A DNA stretch of 64,000 bases from CAVRQM01 sp963756975 (GTDB taxonomy: Bacteria; Pseudomonadota; Alphaproteobacteria; Acetobacterales; Acetobacteraceae): NCBI GenBank assembly GCA_963756975.1, contig CAVWPS010000001.1:310001-374000 (forward strand), written 5' to 3'. The translations under genes and the position numbers were made by a program. This document shows, one piece after another, positions 26,191 to 35,334 of the stretch; position 1 is the first letter of the stretch; each line of letters starts with the position of its first letter. Under the pieces are notes generated by a model. The model searched no databases. It worked only from the letters and a program-made list of their open reading frames with translations, and had not been told where the DNA came from.

Positions 26191-27957
26191 TCACCGCAGC
26201 GGCCAGAAAAACGCGATCAGCGGCACGCCGGCCGCGACCACCAGGATCGATAGCGGCAGGCCGAGCCGCCAGTAGTCGCCGAACCGGTAGCCGCCCGGGC
26301 CCATCACCAGCGTGTTGCACTGGTGGCCGATCGGCGACAGGAAATCGCAACCGCACCCGAGTGCGACCGCCATCAGGAACGGGTCCGGCCTCAGGCCGAG
26401 CTTGCCCGCCAGGGTTGCGGCGACCGGGCCCAGCATCAGCACCGTCGGCGCGTTGTGCAGGAACGGGGTCAGCAGCATCGCGATCACCATGATGATCGCG
26501 AGCGACGCCTCCGCCGGCACCGCGCGCAGCGGCGCCTCCAGCCACCCGGCCAGCAGCGCCGTGCCGCCGGTCGAGCGCACCGCCTCGCTGACCGGGATCA
26601 GCGCGGCCAGCAGGATCAGGACGTGCCATTCCATGTGCGCGTAGGCCTCACCGACGGTCACCACCCGCAGCGTCATCAGAACGACAGCGGCGGCGAAGAA
26701 GCCGATCGCGACCGGGACCGCGCCGATCCCCACCAGCGTCATCGCCACGACCAGCACCAGCGCCGGAAGCCAGCCGCGATGGCTTTCGCCGAGCGCGATC
26801 ACCCGCTCGGCCAGCGGCAGCACGTGCAACGCGCCGATCGTGGTCGGCAGGCCGTCGGTCGCCCCTTTCAGCACCACGACGTCGCCCGCCCGCAGCCGCA
26901 ATGCGCCGAGGCGCTGGACGATCCGCTCGCCGCTCCGGCTGACCGCCAGCAGCGACAGGCCGTGCCGGGCGGCGAGCGCCACGCCGTCGCCGGTCTGCCC
27001 GACCAGGCTGCTGTCGGCGGCGATCACGCCCTCGACCACGCTGACGCCGTCGGCCGCGCGCTCGCCCGCCTTGCCCGGCAGCAGCAGCTTGGCGCGGGCG
27101 ACGATCCGCTCCAGGCTCTCGGGCTCGCCCTTCAGCAGCAGCACGTCGCCGCCTTTCAGGGGCAGCCCGGGTGTGGGCAGCAGACGGCGGAACCGCTCGC
27201 GCACGATGCCGGTGATCGTGACCTCGCCGTCGCCGAGCGCCTCGAGCGCCCGGACGGTGTTACCGGCCAGCGCAGAGCCGGCCGGCAGCGTCGCCTCGGT
27301 CACGTAGCCGTCGAGCGTGAACGCCGCCTCCATGCCGGCCACCGCCCGCCGCCCCGCCGGCAGCAGCCGGTAGCCGAACGAGAGGAAGGCGATGCCGAGG
27401 ATCGCGATCGAGAGGCCGACCGGGGTGAAGTCGAACAGGCGGAAGCCGTGGCCGGTCAGGTCGTACCGCACCTTCGAGATCAGGATGTTGGGCGAGGTGC
27501 CGATCAGCGTCACCACGCCGCCGACGAGCGAGCCGAACGCCATCGGCATCAGCAACTTGGACGGCGACGTCCCGGTGCGCCGCGCGAGCTGGATCGCGAC
27601 CGGCATCAGGATCGCGAGCGCGCCGACGTTCTTGGTCACCATCGACAGCAGCGTCACCGAGCCGACCAGGACCGGCACCTGCCGCTGCTCGGTATCGACG
27701 CCCGCCAGCAGCGGCCGCATCAGCCGCTCGATCACGCCGGACCGTCCGATCGCCGCACTGATGACGAGTGCCGCGGCCACGATGACCACCACATCGTCGC
27801 TGAGCCCGCGAAACGCGTCGCGCGCCGGGACGATGCCGGTCAGCACGCCGGCCAGCAGCGCCAGCATGGCCACCAGGTCGTAGGGCAGCCGGCCCGAGAC
27901 GAACAGGAGGATCGTCACGCCGATGATGCCGAACGCGGTGGCCTGATCGAGGGTCAT
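26191..27957 (-). CDS. SLC13/DASS-type permease with RCK_C (TrkA-C) domains
   Basis: 588 residues. Two halves of ~5-6 transmembrane helices flank a soluble insert (~residues 200-370) carrying two TrkA-C/RCK_C modules (VTEATLPAGSALAGNTVRAL and VVEGVIAADSSLVGQTGDGV). The N-terminal half holds MVTKNVGALAILMPVA and LIGTSPNILIS, and the C-terminal half has FLHNAPTVLMLGPVA and FLSPIGHQCNTLVMGPGGY; these SNT-like hairpins bind Na+/anion in DASS transporters. Homologues move sulfate, dicarboxylates or other anions; the substrate is not resolved here. The ATG at 27957 is selected because it precedes the first helix. Confidence 0.88.
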   Translation of the reverse strand: MTLDQATAFGIIGVTILLFVSGRLPYDLVAMLALLAGVLTGIVPARDAFRGLSDDVVVIVAAALVISAAIGRSGVIERLMRPLLAGVDTEQRQVPVLVGSVTLLSMVTKNVGALAILMPVAIQLARRTGTSPSKLLMPMAFGSLVGGVVTLIGTSPNILISKVRYDLTGHGFRLFDFTPVGLSIAILGIAFLSFGYRLLPAGRRAVAGMEAAFTLDGYVTEATLPAGSALAGNTVRALEALGDGEVTITGIVRERFRRLLPTPGLPLKGGDVLLLKGEPESLERIVARAKLLLPGKAGERAADGVSVVEGVIAADSSLVGQTGDGVALAARHGLSLLAVSRSGERIVQRLGALRLRAGDVVVLKGATDGLPTTIGALHVLPLAERVIALGESHRGWLPALVLVVAMTLVGIGAVPVAIGFFAAAVVLMTLRVVTVGEAYAHMEWHVLILLAALIPVSEAVRSTGGTALLAGWLEAPLRAVPAEASLAIIMVIAMLLTPFLHNAPTVLMLGPVAATLAGKLGLRPDPFLMAVALGCGCDFLSPIGHQCNTLVMGPGGYRFGDYWRLGLPLSILVVAAGVPLIAFFWPLR

Positions 27958-28019
27958 GCGGGTGGGTTTGACGGAGCCATCAAGGTGGCACAACGCGCGG
28001 TTTCGGCTACGGATCACGG

Positions 28020-28484
28020 ATGGATCAGGCGGCCACCATTCCCGACCCGGCGAGCATCGTCAGCGCCGCGCTCGGGCAGAAGATCCTGCTCGGCTGGCTG
28101 CAGAACCGCCACCAGACCCGCTACCCGCTCAACCTGAACCTCGCCTCGCACGATGCGGCCGAGGTGGCGCTGATCGTCGAATGCGTCGGGCGGGCGCTGC
28201 GGGCGGGCGATGCCGATGCCGGGGCGACCTCGCGTGCGGTGGAGTGGCTGCGGTCGATCGGCGGCGACCCGGCGATGACGGCCCTGCCGCTGGCGCCCGC
28301 GAACCCGGTTCCGCTGCTGGAGCGCGTGCGCGCCGCCGGGCTGACCGGGCAAGCCTACGCCGCGAGCAGCCGCGCGCTGGGGCGGCGGACGCTGACGAAC
28401 CGGCGGTACCTCGATTACGTCGCGGCCCGGCTCGGCATTCCGGACGATGTCGCGCGCAGCCTGCACCGGCGCTACGGGGTCTGA
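28020..28484 (+). CDS. Small DUF533/TerB-like protein
   Basis: 154 residues. The C-terminal part (QAYAASSRALGRRTLTNRRY, then LDYVAARLGIPDDVARSL) resembles the TerB-fold tail of YebE/DUF533 proteins, where YAAS..A and RxYLDxLAxxLGL are recurrent. The N-terminal half (VSAALGQKILLGWLQNRHQT) is unassigned. It diverges from the permease gene, and its 3' end overlaps the convergent CBS gene by 13 bases. Function unknown. Confidence 0.6.
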   Translation: MDQAATIPDPASIVSAALGQKILLGWLQNRHQTRYPLNLNLASHDAAEVALIVECVGRALRAGDADAGATSRAVEWLRSIGGDPAMTALPLAPANPVPLLERVRAAGLTGQAYAASSRALGRRTLTNRRYLDYVAARLGIPDDVARSLHRRYGV

Positions 28485-28906
28485 ACCGCGCCCTCGGTCA
28501 GCTCGAACATGAACCCCTGAAGCGCGTTGCTGTCGATCAGCAGCTTGCGCGACAGATCCGCGAGCGTCACCCAGCCGACCACGCGGCCGCGGGCGTCGCG
28601 CACCGGCATCCGGCGGATGTGGTGGGCGGCCATGACATCCATCGCCGTGCGGACGGTGTCGTCCACGTCGCACGCGATGACCGGCGTGGTCATCAGGTCG
28701 CGGACGGCGGTGGTGGTCGGGTCGAGCCCGCGCGCCACGAGGCGGTAGAGGATGTCGCGGTCGGTCACGATCCCGTCGAGCGCGTCGCTGGTGCCGACGG
28801 GGAGCGCGCCCACGTCGAGCTCGCCCATCATCTCCGCCGCGTCGCGTGCCAGGGCCGCGCCGTCGATGAACTCGACGTCGCGCGTCATGATTTCGGTGAT
28901 TTTCAT
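28472..28906 (-). CDS. Twin CBS-domain protein
   Basis: 144 residues made of two CBS modules. Module 1 is MKITEIMTRDVEFIDGAALA ... GIVTDRDILYRLVA, module 2 is VRDLMTTPVIACDVDDTVRT ... GRVVGWVTLADLSRKLL. The GIVTDRDI and G-W-V-T-L-A-D-L-S elements contact adenosyl ligands. Such stand-alone pairs (hypoxic-response-protein-like) act as AMP/ATP sensors. It lies directly downstream of the cytochrome bd operon in the same direction, which suits an energy-state role. Confidence 0.92.
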   Translation of the reverse strand: MKITEIMTRDVEFIDGAALARDAAEMMGELDVGALPVGTSDALDGIVTDRDILYRLVARGLDPTTTAVRDLMTTPVIACDVDDTVRTAMDVMAAHHIRRMPVRDARGRVVGWVTLADLSRKLLIDSNALQGFMFELTEGAVQTP

Positions 28907-28949
28907 GACGTCGATTGTCCCCGGATGCTGAACTTTTTTATGGAGCGGT

Positions 28950-29966
28950 TCAGTGATAGCCGATGTCGGCGCGCACCTTGCCCCGGAACACCCAATACGA
29001 CCACGCGGTGTAGAGCAGGATGACCGGCAGCAGGAACACCGTGCCGACCAGCAGGAACGCCTGCGTCTTCGGCGACGAGGCGGCCTCCCACAGCGTGTAA
29101 TGGTGCGGGACGATCATCGGCCACAGGCTGATCGCGATGCCGAGATAGGACATCAGGAACAGCCCGGCCGCGCCGAGGAACGCTCCCGGCTCCGACTTTC
29201 CGGCCAGCGCGCGCCAGGTGAGATACGCCAGTGCGGCCGTCAGCACCGGGATGGGCGCCAGCCAGGCGATGTTCGGCCACGCGAGCCAGCGGCGGGCGAT
29301 GTCCGCGTCCTGGATCGGCGTCCAGAGGCTGACGGCGAGCACGCAGGCCAGCACGCCGATCAGGCACACCCTGCCCTGCCGCCGGGTCCGGTCCTGCAGG
29401 TCGCCGGACGTCTTCATGATCAGCCAGCCGGCCCCGAGCAGGCCGTAGCCGAACACCAGCGCCACGCCGGTCAGCACCGAAAACGGCGTGAAGCAGTCGA
29501 AGCTGCCGCCGGTGAACTGCCGGCCTTGGACGGTGAACCCCTGGATGAACGCGCCGAGCACGATGCCTTGGGCGAACGTCGCCAGGGTCGACCCGGTGCT
29601 GAACCCGTAATCCCAGAAGGTGCGATGGGCCGCGTCGCGGAACCGGAACTCGAACGCGACGCCGCGGAAGACCAGCGACAGCAGCATGATCAGGACCGGG
29701 AAGTAGACGGCCGGGATGATGATCGCGAAGGCCAGCGGGAATGCGACCAGCAGGCCGACGCCGCCGAGGATGAGCCACGTCTCGTTGCCGTCCCACACCG
29801 GGGCGATGCTGTTCATCAGCAGGTTGCGCGACGCGGTGTCCGGCGCGAAGCCGTACAGGATGCCGACGCCAAGGTCGAAGCCGTCGAGCAGCACATAAAG
29901 GAAGACGCCGATGGCCAGGATCGCGGTCCAGACCGGCACGAAATCCTGGGTGAACAGCGCGGTCAT
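28950..29966 (-). CDS. cydB: Cytochrome bd-type (CIO) ubiquinol oxidase subunit II
   Basis: 338 residues with about eight transmembrane helices. FLYVLLDGFDLGVGILYGF, SIAPVWDGNETWLILGGVGL and FEFRFRDAAHRTFWDYGF are diagnostic CydB/CioB sequences. The ATG at 29966 overlaps the cydA stop (ATGA). With subunit I it forms the quinol oxidase that reduces O2 to water without pumping protons. No CydX-like small ORF is evident between cydB and the CBS gene; 28907-28949 is too short. Confidence 0.94.
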   Translation of the reverse strand: MTALFTQDFVPVWTAILAIGVFLYVLLDGFDLGVGILYGFAPDTASRNLLMNSIAPVWDGNETWLILGGVGLLVAFPLAFAIIIPAVYFPVLIMLLSLVFRGVAFEFRFRDAAHRTFWDYGFSTGSTLATFAQGIVLGAFIQGFTVQGRQFTGGSFDCFTPFSVLTGVALVFGYGLLGAGWLIMKTSGDLQDRTRRQGRVCLIGVLACVLAVSLWTPIQDADIARRWLAWPNIAWLAPIPVLTAALAYLTWRALAGKSEPGAFLGAAGLFLMSYLGIAISLWPMIVPHHYTLWEAASSPKTQAFLLVGTVFLLPVILLYTAWSYWVFRGKVRADIGYH

Positions 29967-31363
29967 TCCGCGACCTCCGCCGCGAACGTCGTGGGCAGCG
30001 CCAGGATGGGCGCCGTGGGTCTGCCGCTCTGCACCGGGCCGTCCGACGGGGTGGCCCGGGGGCCGGCGCGAACGATGCGGCGCATGACGATGAAGCCGGC
30101 CGGGAAGATGATCGCGTAGACCACGACGTAGCCCGCGAACGACAGCAGCACGTTGGCCCCGGTCAGCGACGGCGAGACGCTGTCGGCCGTCCGCATCAGG
30201 CCGAACACCGTCCAGGGCTGCCGTCCGACCTCGGTCGTGGTCCAGCCGGCGATCACGGCGACGAAGCCGAGCGGCGCGAACAGCTGGCACGCCCACAGGA
30301 ACCGCGCATCGGTCACGAACCGCTCCCGGCGGCGCAGGACGTTGCCGACGACCACCATCGCCAGCATCAGCAGGCCGATTCCGACCATGATCCTAAAACC
30401 GTAGAACGGCGGCCCGACCGGCGGCCGCTGGTCCCTCGGCCATTCCTTCAGGCCCTTGATCTCGCCGTGCAGGGAGTGGGTCAGCACGATGCTGCCGAGC
30501 ACCGGGATCGACACCTCGTAATCCATGCGCGCGTTCGCGTCGTCCGGTATGCCGAACAGCGTGAGCGACGCCGGCGCCTCGGTGTCGTAGCGGCCTTCGA
30601 GCGCGGCCAGCTTGGTCGGCTGGTATTTCAGCGTGTTGAGCCCCTGCATGTCGCCGAGCACGACCTGCAGCGGGACCAGGACCAGCAGCATCCAGAGCGC
30701 GTGCGACATGATGCGCCGCCCCTCCTCGGCGAACCGGCCGGAGCGGACGAGCCACGCGGCGACGCCGAGGATCAGGAACCCGGTCGTGATGTAGAACGCG
30801 GTCACGGTGTGGGCGAGCCGGTACGGCAGCGACGGGTTGAAGATCACCTGCCACCAATCGGTCGGGAAAAACCGCCCGTCGACCCTCTCGAACCCGGCCG
30901 GCGTCTGCATCCAGCTATTGGCGGCGAGAATCCAGAAACTCGACGACAGGGTGCCGAGCGCCACCATGACCGCCGACAGGAAGTGCACCCAGCGCGGCAC
31001 CAGCTTGCGGCCGAACAGCAGCACGCCGAGGAACGTCGCCTCGAGGAAGAAGGCCGTCAGGCCCTCGTAGGCGAGCAGCGGGGAGATGACGTTGGCGGTC
31101 GCGTCGGAAAAGCGGCTCCAATTCGTGCCGAACTGGAACGGCATGATGATGCCGGACACGACGCCCATGCCGAACGCGACGGAGAAAATCTTGATCCAGA
31201 ACGCCGAGATGCGGCCGTAGATGTCGCGGCCGGTGGCGAAGTGCATCCCCTCGACGAACGCGACGTAGGAGGCGAGGCCGACGGTGAACGCCGGCAGCAG
31301 GATGTGGAACGCGACCACCCAGACGAACTGCAATCGGGACAGCAGGACCGGGTCGAGGTGCAT
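29963..31363 (-). CDS. cydA: Cytochrome bd-type (CIO) ubiquinol oxidase subunit I
   Basis: 466 residues. His20 (VVAFHILLPAF) is the high-spin haem ligand. GRKLVPRWVHFLSAVMVALG, the GDMQGLNTLKYQPTKLAALE Q-loop start and GWTTTEVGRQPW complete the quinol and haem sites. The protein is clearly shorter than E. coli CydA because the Q-loop is short, the mark of the cyanide-insensitive (CioA) branch. Such oxidases work under low O2 or when haem-copper oxidases are inhibited. Upstream 31364-31512 holds no gene; I see no clear FNR/ANR box there. Confidence 0.95.
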   Translation of the reverse strand: MHLDPVLLSRLQFVWVVAFHILLPAFTVGLASYVAFVEGMHFATGRDIYGRISAFWIKIFSVAFGMGVVSGIIMPFQFGTNWSRFSDATANVISPLLAYEGLTAFFLEATFLGVLLFGRKLVPRWVHFLSAVMVALGTLSSSFWILAANSWMQTPAGFERVDGRFFPTDWWQVIFNPSLPYRLAHTVTAFYITTGFLILGVAAWLVRSGRFAEEGRRIMSHALWMLLVLVPLQVVLGDMQGLNTLKYQPTKLAALEGRYDTEAPASLTLFGIPDDANARMDYEVSIPVLGSIVLTHSLHGEIKGLKEWPRDQRPPVGPPFYGFRIMVGIGLLMLAMVVVGNVLRRRERFVTDARFLWACQLFAPLGFVAVIAGWTTTEVGRQPWTVFGLMRTADSVSPSLTGANVLLSFAGYVVVYAIIFPAGFIVMRRIVRAGPRATPSDGPVQSGRPTAPILALPTTFAAEVAE

Positions 31364-31512
31364 GAGGCGGGCTCCGTTACGGGCCGGACGGTGGGCGCTC
31401 TACCGTCGAAAAGCGAGAGACATTTCGCCATCGCAACATGCATTGGGCACAAGCCATTCGTCGCGCGATGCACCGGCCCGTGCCGCCGGCCGATGCCCGC
31501 CCAAACAAAATG

Positions 31513-32280
31513 CTAGGCGCACTCCGGATCGCCGTCGTGACCGGTGACCGACCACTCCGGCCCGCCGGACCCGGCCCGCACCGTGTCGCCGCTCCGCGCC
31601 ACGACGACCGGGCACCCCTCCCGGTACGGCAAGGTCGATCGCTCGACGGTCCAGCCGCCGCCGTCGATCCGGCCGAGCGAGACTTCGCACGCGACGATGT
31701 CCCGGGCCGCGTCGAGCGATCCGGCAGCGGCGACGCATTCGGCCAGCGTGGTCCCGCGCGGCAGGCTGTTCGCGCGCGACAGGGCCAGCATGAAGCGCGC
31801 GCCGACCCGCACGATAATGCCGGTCCGCGATGATTCCGGGTCGCGGAGGCCGGCGGTCCAGCACGGCGCGGTGTCGCCCGGCTGGCCGTGCCAGTGCTCG
31901 ACATAATCGACGTCGCGGCCGCGCTCGACGAGGTGACGCGCGCCAGCCTCGGCCGGCTCGAACCACAGGCGGCCCACGTCCGGATCGTCCGATGGCGGCT
32001 GGAAGTCGATGGAACGGGTCCACGTGAACATATCGCCCTCGGCCGTCAGCACACCGGCGAACGCCTGCTGCGTCGCGAGCCAGGCGATTTGTTCCCAGGT
32101 CAGATCGTCATGGGACGAGACGCCCGAGAAATCCGGGCGTCCGGCGGGCTGGCGGAGGTCGGCGAACCTTGTCGTGCCCTGCAGCCACGCGACGAACGTC
32201 GTGGTGTCGCGTCGCCCGTCCGGCAAGACGATCAGCGAGCGCAGCCACAGGCCGCGCAGGTCGCCGACGGTCAGCGCCAC
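31513..32280 (-). CDS. Conserved hypothetical protein in nitrogen-scavenging cluster
   Basis: 255 residues, no signal peptide or membrane segment. It begins LTVGDLRGLWLRSLIVLPDG and has RFADLRQPAGRPDF, TWEQIAWLATQQAFAGVLTA and EGDMFTWTRSIDFQPPSDDP. The pattern suggests two lipocalin-like beta-barrel halves, but I do not recognise the family with certainty. GTG start at 32280 overlaps the end of the isochorismatase-MBL fusion gene by 10 bases, so it closes that operon. Function unknown. Confidence 0.75.
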   Translation of the reverse strand: MALTVGDLRGLWLRSLIVLPDGRRDTTTFVAWLQGTTRFADLRQPAGRPDFSGVSSHDDLTWEQIAWLATQQAFAGVLTAEGDMFTWTRSIDFQPPSDDPDVGRLWFEPAEAGARHLVERGRDVDYVEHWHGQPGDTAPCWTAGLRDPESSRTGIIVRVGARFMLALSRANSLPRGTTLAECVAAAGSLDAARDIVACEVSLGRIDGGGWTVERSTLPYREGCPVVVARSGDTVRAGSGGPEWSVTGHDGDPECA

Positions 32281-33665
32281 CGCCCCCTGTAGTCGGCGAT
32301 GATGGCGTGCAGGCGGGCGCGGCCGAAGCTCGGGTCGTGACCGGCGTGCACGATCTCGACCGGCAATGCGGCGAGCTGGTCGAACGAGGCGATGTAGTCG
32401 GGCACGCTCATGCCGCGCCCCTCATAGAGCAGCGGCCCGTCGTAGACGACGTCGCCCGCGAACAGCGTGCCGCTCGCCGCATCCCACAGCGCGATGCTGC
32501 CCGGCGAGTGACCGGGGACGTGCAGCACCGTGAACACGCGGTCGCCGAGGTCGATCGTCTCCCCCGCGTTCAACAGGCGCGTGGCCGGCGCGCCGATCAG
32601 GCCGTAACTATCGAGGTCGTAGCCGGGCGTCGGCAGCGCATGGACGATCAGCTCGGGCAGCGGCGGGTAGCCGGCGCGGACGAACATCTCCTTCAGCGCC
32701 GGGTCGAAATCGGCCGATCGGAGCGAGTATCCGGTGCCGGGGTCGGCCAGCTTGTCCGCCTCGATCGGATGCACCCACCGTTCCGCGAACTCGTGCGCGG
32801 CCCCCATGTGGTCGACATGCGTGTGGGTCAGCACGCAGATCGTGCGGTCGTCACCGAGCAGGTCCGGGAACGCCGCGCGGAGGTCCGCGATACCGTTGCC
32901 GGCGTCGACCAGGATGTCGCGGTCGCGCCCGCGAATATGCCAGAGGTTGGCGCGCAGCAGCGGGTCGACATGCGGCTCGCTGATGAGCGTGACGCCCGGC
33001 GAGACCTCCTCACGCGACCACCAGCGTTCCGCGACCGGAAGCGTCATTCGGCCGCCACTTTCATGCGCGTAGCCGAACGCCGCGATCATCTCCGCCGAGG
33101 TTCTGCGAGCGCCGGTCTGGAGGTATTCCATCGCGTTCAACGACGCCTCGTGCGCGGCAAGGCTCGATCCGGCGACGCAATCCTCGACGACGCGGGTGTA
33201 GTAGTCGTGCTGATGGGCGTCGGCGAACGTGTAGTGGATGCAGACGTCGGTCAGCCCGCCGACCAGAATGAGCGTCTCCGCCCGAAGACCTTTCAGCACG
33301 ATCTCCAGATCGGTGCCGAAGAACGCGCTGTAGCGCCGCTTCGGGATGACGATGTCGTCCGGCCGCAACCCGATCACGCCGGCGGCGATGGGCGTGCCGG
33401 GATCGCCTTCCATGCAGTGAACGCCCTCGGACCCATCCAGCTCGCGGCCGTAATCGACCATGCTGCGGCGGTGGATCTCCTGGATGAACACGACCGGGAT
33501 GTCGGCCGCGCGCGCCGCGTCGATGACGCCCCTCGCCCGGCGCTGCCGCTCCGAAAACCCCGGCATCAGCGGGATGCCGTTCACGTCGGCGGGCAGGAAC
33601 GAGCCCTCCTGGATGTCGACCACGATCAGGACGGTGTTGCCCACCATCAGCGGTTGCGTCGTCAT
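32271..33665 (-). CDS. Fusion: isochorismatase-like cysteine hydrolase + MBL-fold hydrolase
   Basis: 464 residues in one uninterrupted frame. Residues ~1-195 are an isochorismatase-family cysteine hydrolase: Asp in VLIVVDIQEG, Lys in PKRRYSAFFGTDLE, Cys in GGLTDVCIHYTFADA. Residues ~215-464 are a metallo-beta-lactamase-fold hydrolase: THTHVDHMGAAHEF, VPGHSPGSIALWD, FAGDVVYDGPLLYEG and the C-terminal HAGHD. The ATG at 33665 overlaps the stop of the permease gene (ATGA). It is coupled to a PotABCD-like importer, so it probably hydrolyses the imported amide or ureido compound in two steps (inference). No indel is needed to join the halves. Confidence 0.88.
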   Translation of the reverse strand: MTTQPLMVGNTVLIVVDIQEGSFLPADVNGIPLMPGFSERQRRARGVIDAARAADIPVVFIQEIHRRSMVDYGRELDGSEGVHCMEGDPGTPIAAGVIGLRPDDIVIPKRRYSAFFGTDLEIVLKGLRAETLILVGGLTDVCIHYTFADAHQHDYYTRVVEDCVAGSSLAAHEASLNAMEYLQTGARRTSAEMIAAFGYAHESGGRMTLPVAERWWSREEVSPGVTLISEPHVDPLLRANLWHIRGRDRDILVDAGNGIADLRAAFPDLLGDDRTICVLTHTHVDHMGAAHEFAERWVHPIEADKLADPGTGYSLRSADFDPALKEMFVRAGYPPLPELIVHALPTPGYDLDSYGLIGAPATRLLNAGETIDLGDRVFTVLHVPGHSPGSIALWDAASGTLFAGDVVYDGPLLYEGRGMSVPDYIASFDQLAALPVEIVHAGHDPSFGRARLHAIIADYRGRWR

Positions 33666-34453
33666 GCTTTGCCTCCCAGCAATTTCGGCAGGTCGCCGAT
33701 GGCGGCCACCAGGGTAAACGCGAATAGCCCGATCAGCGTGAACAGCACCGATCCCACGCACATCGTCGGCTGAAAGCCCATGCGGAGATTGTTGAACACC
33801 TTGATCGGCAGGGTCTGCACGGAAAAGCCGGAGACCATGTAGGCGATGATGTACTCGTTCAGGCTCAGCACGAACACGAACACGAGCCCGCTCAGCACGT
33901 AGGGCCGCACGATCGGCAGCACGACCGTTCGCAGCACGTCGGTGTCGCGCGCCCCCATCGTTCGCGCCGCCTGCACCAGCGCCGGATCGACCGAGGCGAA
34001 CCCGAGCGCCAGCGTCGTGAGCGGGAGGGCGGCAAACACCACGCCGTGGCTGACGACCGTGTCCTCCAATTGTCCGCCGTGCCCGATCGCCGTCCAGAAC
34101 ACGAGGAATACGATCGCGACGACGACGGACGGCAGCAGGAACGGCAGGCTGCCGAGCGTTCGGAGTGCCCGCGCGGCCCGGCCGCCATGGCGCCAGCCGA
34201 TATAGGCGACGGGGAACGCGATCGACATCGACAACAGGGCGGCGAGCGACGCGACGGTCAGCGAGGCGCGCACCGATCCGGTCCAGGCGGGGTCGGCCAT
34301 GAACACGCCGTACCAGTGGAAGTCGGGGTTTTCGGGCGGGAATGCCATCCGCGAACTGGCGTTGAGGCTGACGCCCGCCACGACGACGATCGGGGCCAGC
34401 AGGAACGCGGCGACCAGGGCGAGCAGCAGGAACCGTCCGGAGCGCGCGATCAT
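33662..34453 (-). CDS. ABC transporter permease, PotC-like
   Basis: 263 residues with six transmembrane segments and the permease EAA-type loop VQAARTMGARDTDVLRTVVL. LLAPIVVVAGVSLNASSRMAFPP and FVFVLSLNEYIIAYMVSGF match the PotC/PotI group of polyamine importers. It overlaps the preceding permease gene by ATGA. It is part of a binding protein - ATPase - permease - permease operon (37477 down to 33662). Confidence 0.9.
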   Translation of the reverse strand: MIARSGRFLLLALVAAFLLAPIVVVAGVSLNASSRMAFPPENPDFHWYGVFMADPAWTGSVRASLTVASLAALLSMSIAFPVAYIGWRHGGRAARALRTLGSLPFLLPSVVVAIVFLVFWTAIGHGGQLEDTVVSHGVVFAALPLTTLALGFASVDPALVQAARTMGARDTDVLRTVVLPIVRPYVLSGLVFVFVLSLNEYIIAYMVSGFSVQTLPIKVFNNLRMGFQPTMCVGSVLFTLIGLFAFTLVAAIGDLPKLLGGKA

Positions 34454-35334
34454 GCCGCGCGCTCCAGCCGGCTGCGCGAAAAGCGCGCGGCGAGCAGCAC
34501 GAGGCCGATCGTGGTGACCAGCAGCAGCATCGCCAACGCGACCGCGCCCGGCATGTCCTGCCCGCTCAACGCGGTGCGCGCGATCAGGATGGCGAGCGTC
34601 CAGTCTTGCGTGCGGCCGAGCACGAGGGGGGCGACGTAGCTGCCGATCGCGAGCACGGCGGCCAGGATGAACGCGGCCACCAGCGGCCCGCGCGTGGCGG
34701 GCACCACGACGGTCAGGAACGCGCGCGTCGGTGTGGCGCCCAGCGTGCGCGCCGCCTGCACCAGATCGCGGTCGAGGCGCGACAGGCTCGGGTACAGCGT
34801 CAGCACGGTGAACGGCAGCACGAGGTAGACGAGGCACGCGACGACCGCGCCGGGGCCGGGAAACAGGCTGTCCGGCTCGTCCATCAGGCCGAGCCAGACG
34901 AAGACGCCCGACATGCCGACGCGCTTGGACAGCATCACCTGCCAGGAGAACGTGATCAGCACCTCGGACAACGTCAGTGTCGCCAGCAGCAACACCAGCC
35001 ACGCGACCTGTGCCCGCCGTCCCATGCGGGTGATGGCGTAGGTGAGCGGGAAGCCGATCAGCACGCAGATCGCCGCGCAGGCGAGTGCGAGCAGCACCGA
35101 CATCAGCAACGCCTGCCCGGTCACCGCACTCAGCATCTGCGCATACGGGTCGAGCGTGAGGCCGCCCGACCACAGCCCGCTCGCGTCGTGGTGCGCGAAG
35201 CCGACCCGCAGCAGCAGCAGCGCCGGGATCGCGAACGCGCCGATCAGGATCAGCGCCGGCCAGGCGAGCGTCAGAAGCCCGGACGGCAGCCGCCATCGCG
35301 GGAGCGCCGGGGTTTGGACCGCAATGCCGGACAT
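34450..35334 (-). CDS. ABC transporter permease, PotB-like
   Basis: 294 residues, six transmembrane segments. LSEVLITFSWQVMLSKRVGM, VYLVLPFTVLTLYPSLSRLD and VQAARTLGATPTRAFLTVVVPA (EAA loop) mark the PotB/PotH subfamily. The ATG at 35334 overlaps the ATPase gene stop by one base. It pairs with the PotC-like permease. Confidence 0.9.
   Translation of the reverse strand: MSGIAVQTPALPRWRLPSGLLTLAWPALILIGAFAIPALLLLRVGFAHHDASGLWSGGLTLDPYAQMLSAVTGQALLMSVLLALACAAICVLIGFPLTYAITRMGRRAQVAWLVLLLATLTLSEVLITFSWQVMLSKRVGMSGVFVWLGLMDEPDSLFPGPGAVVACLVYLVLPFTVLTLYPSLSRLDRDLVQAARTLGATPTRAFLTVVVPATRGPLVAAFILAAVLAIGSYVAPLVLGRTQDWTLAILIARTALSGQDMPGAVALAMLLLVTTIGLVLLAARFSRSRLERAA

Noticed and set aside
26323..28137. 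A 604-codon plus-strand frame opposite the SLC13-type permease
   Set aside because: Arg/Gln/His-rich composition typical of antisense frames; the minus strand has transmembrane segments and RCK_C motifs.
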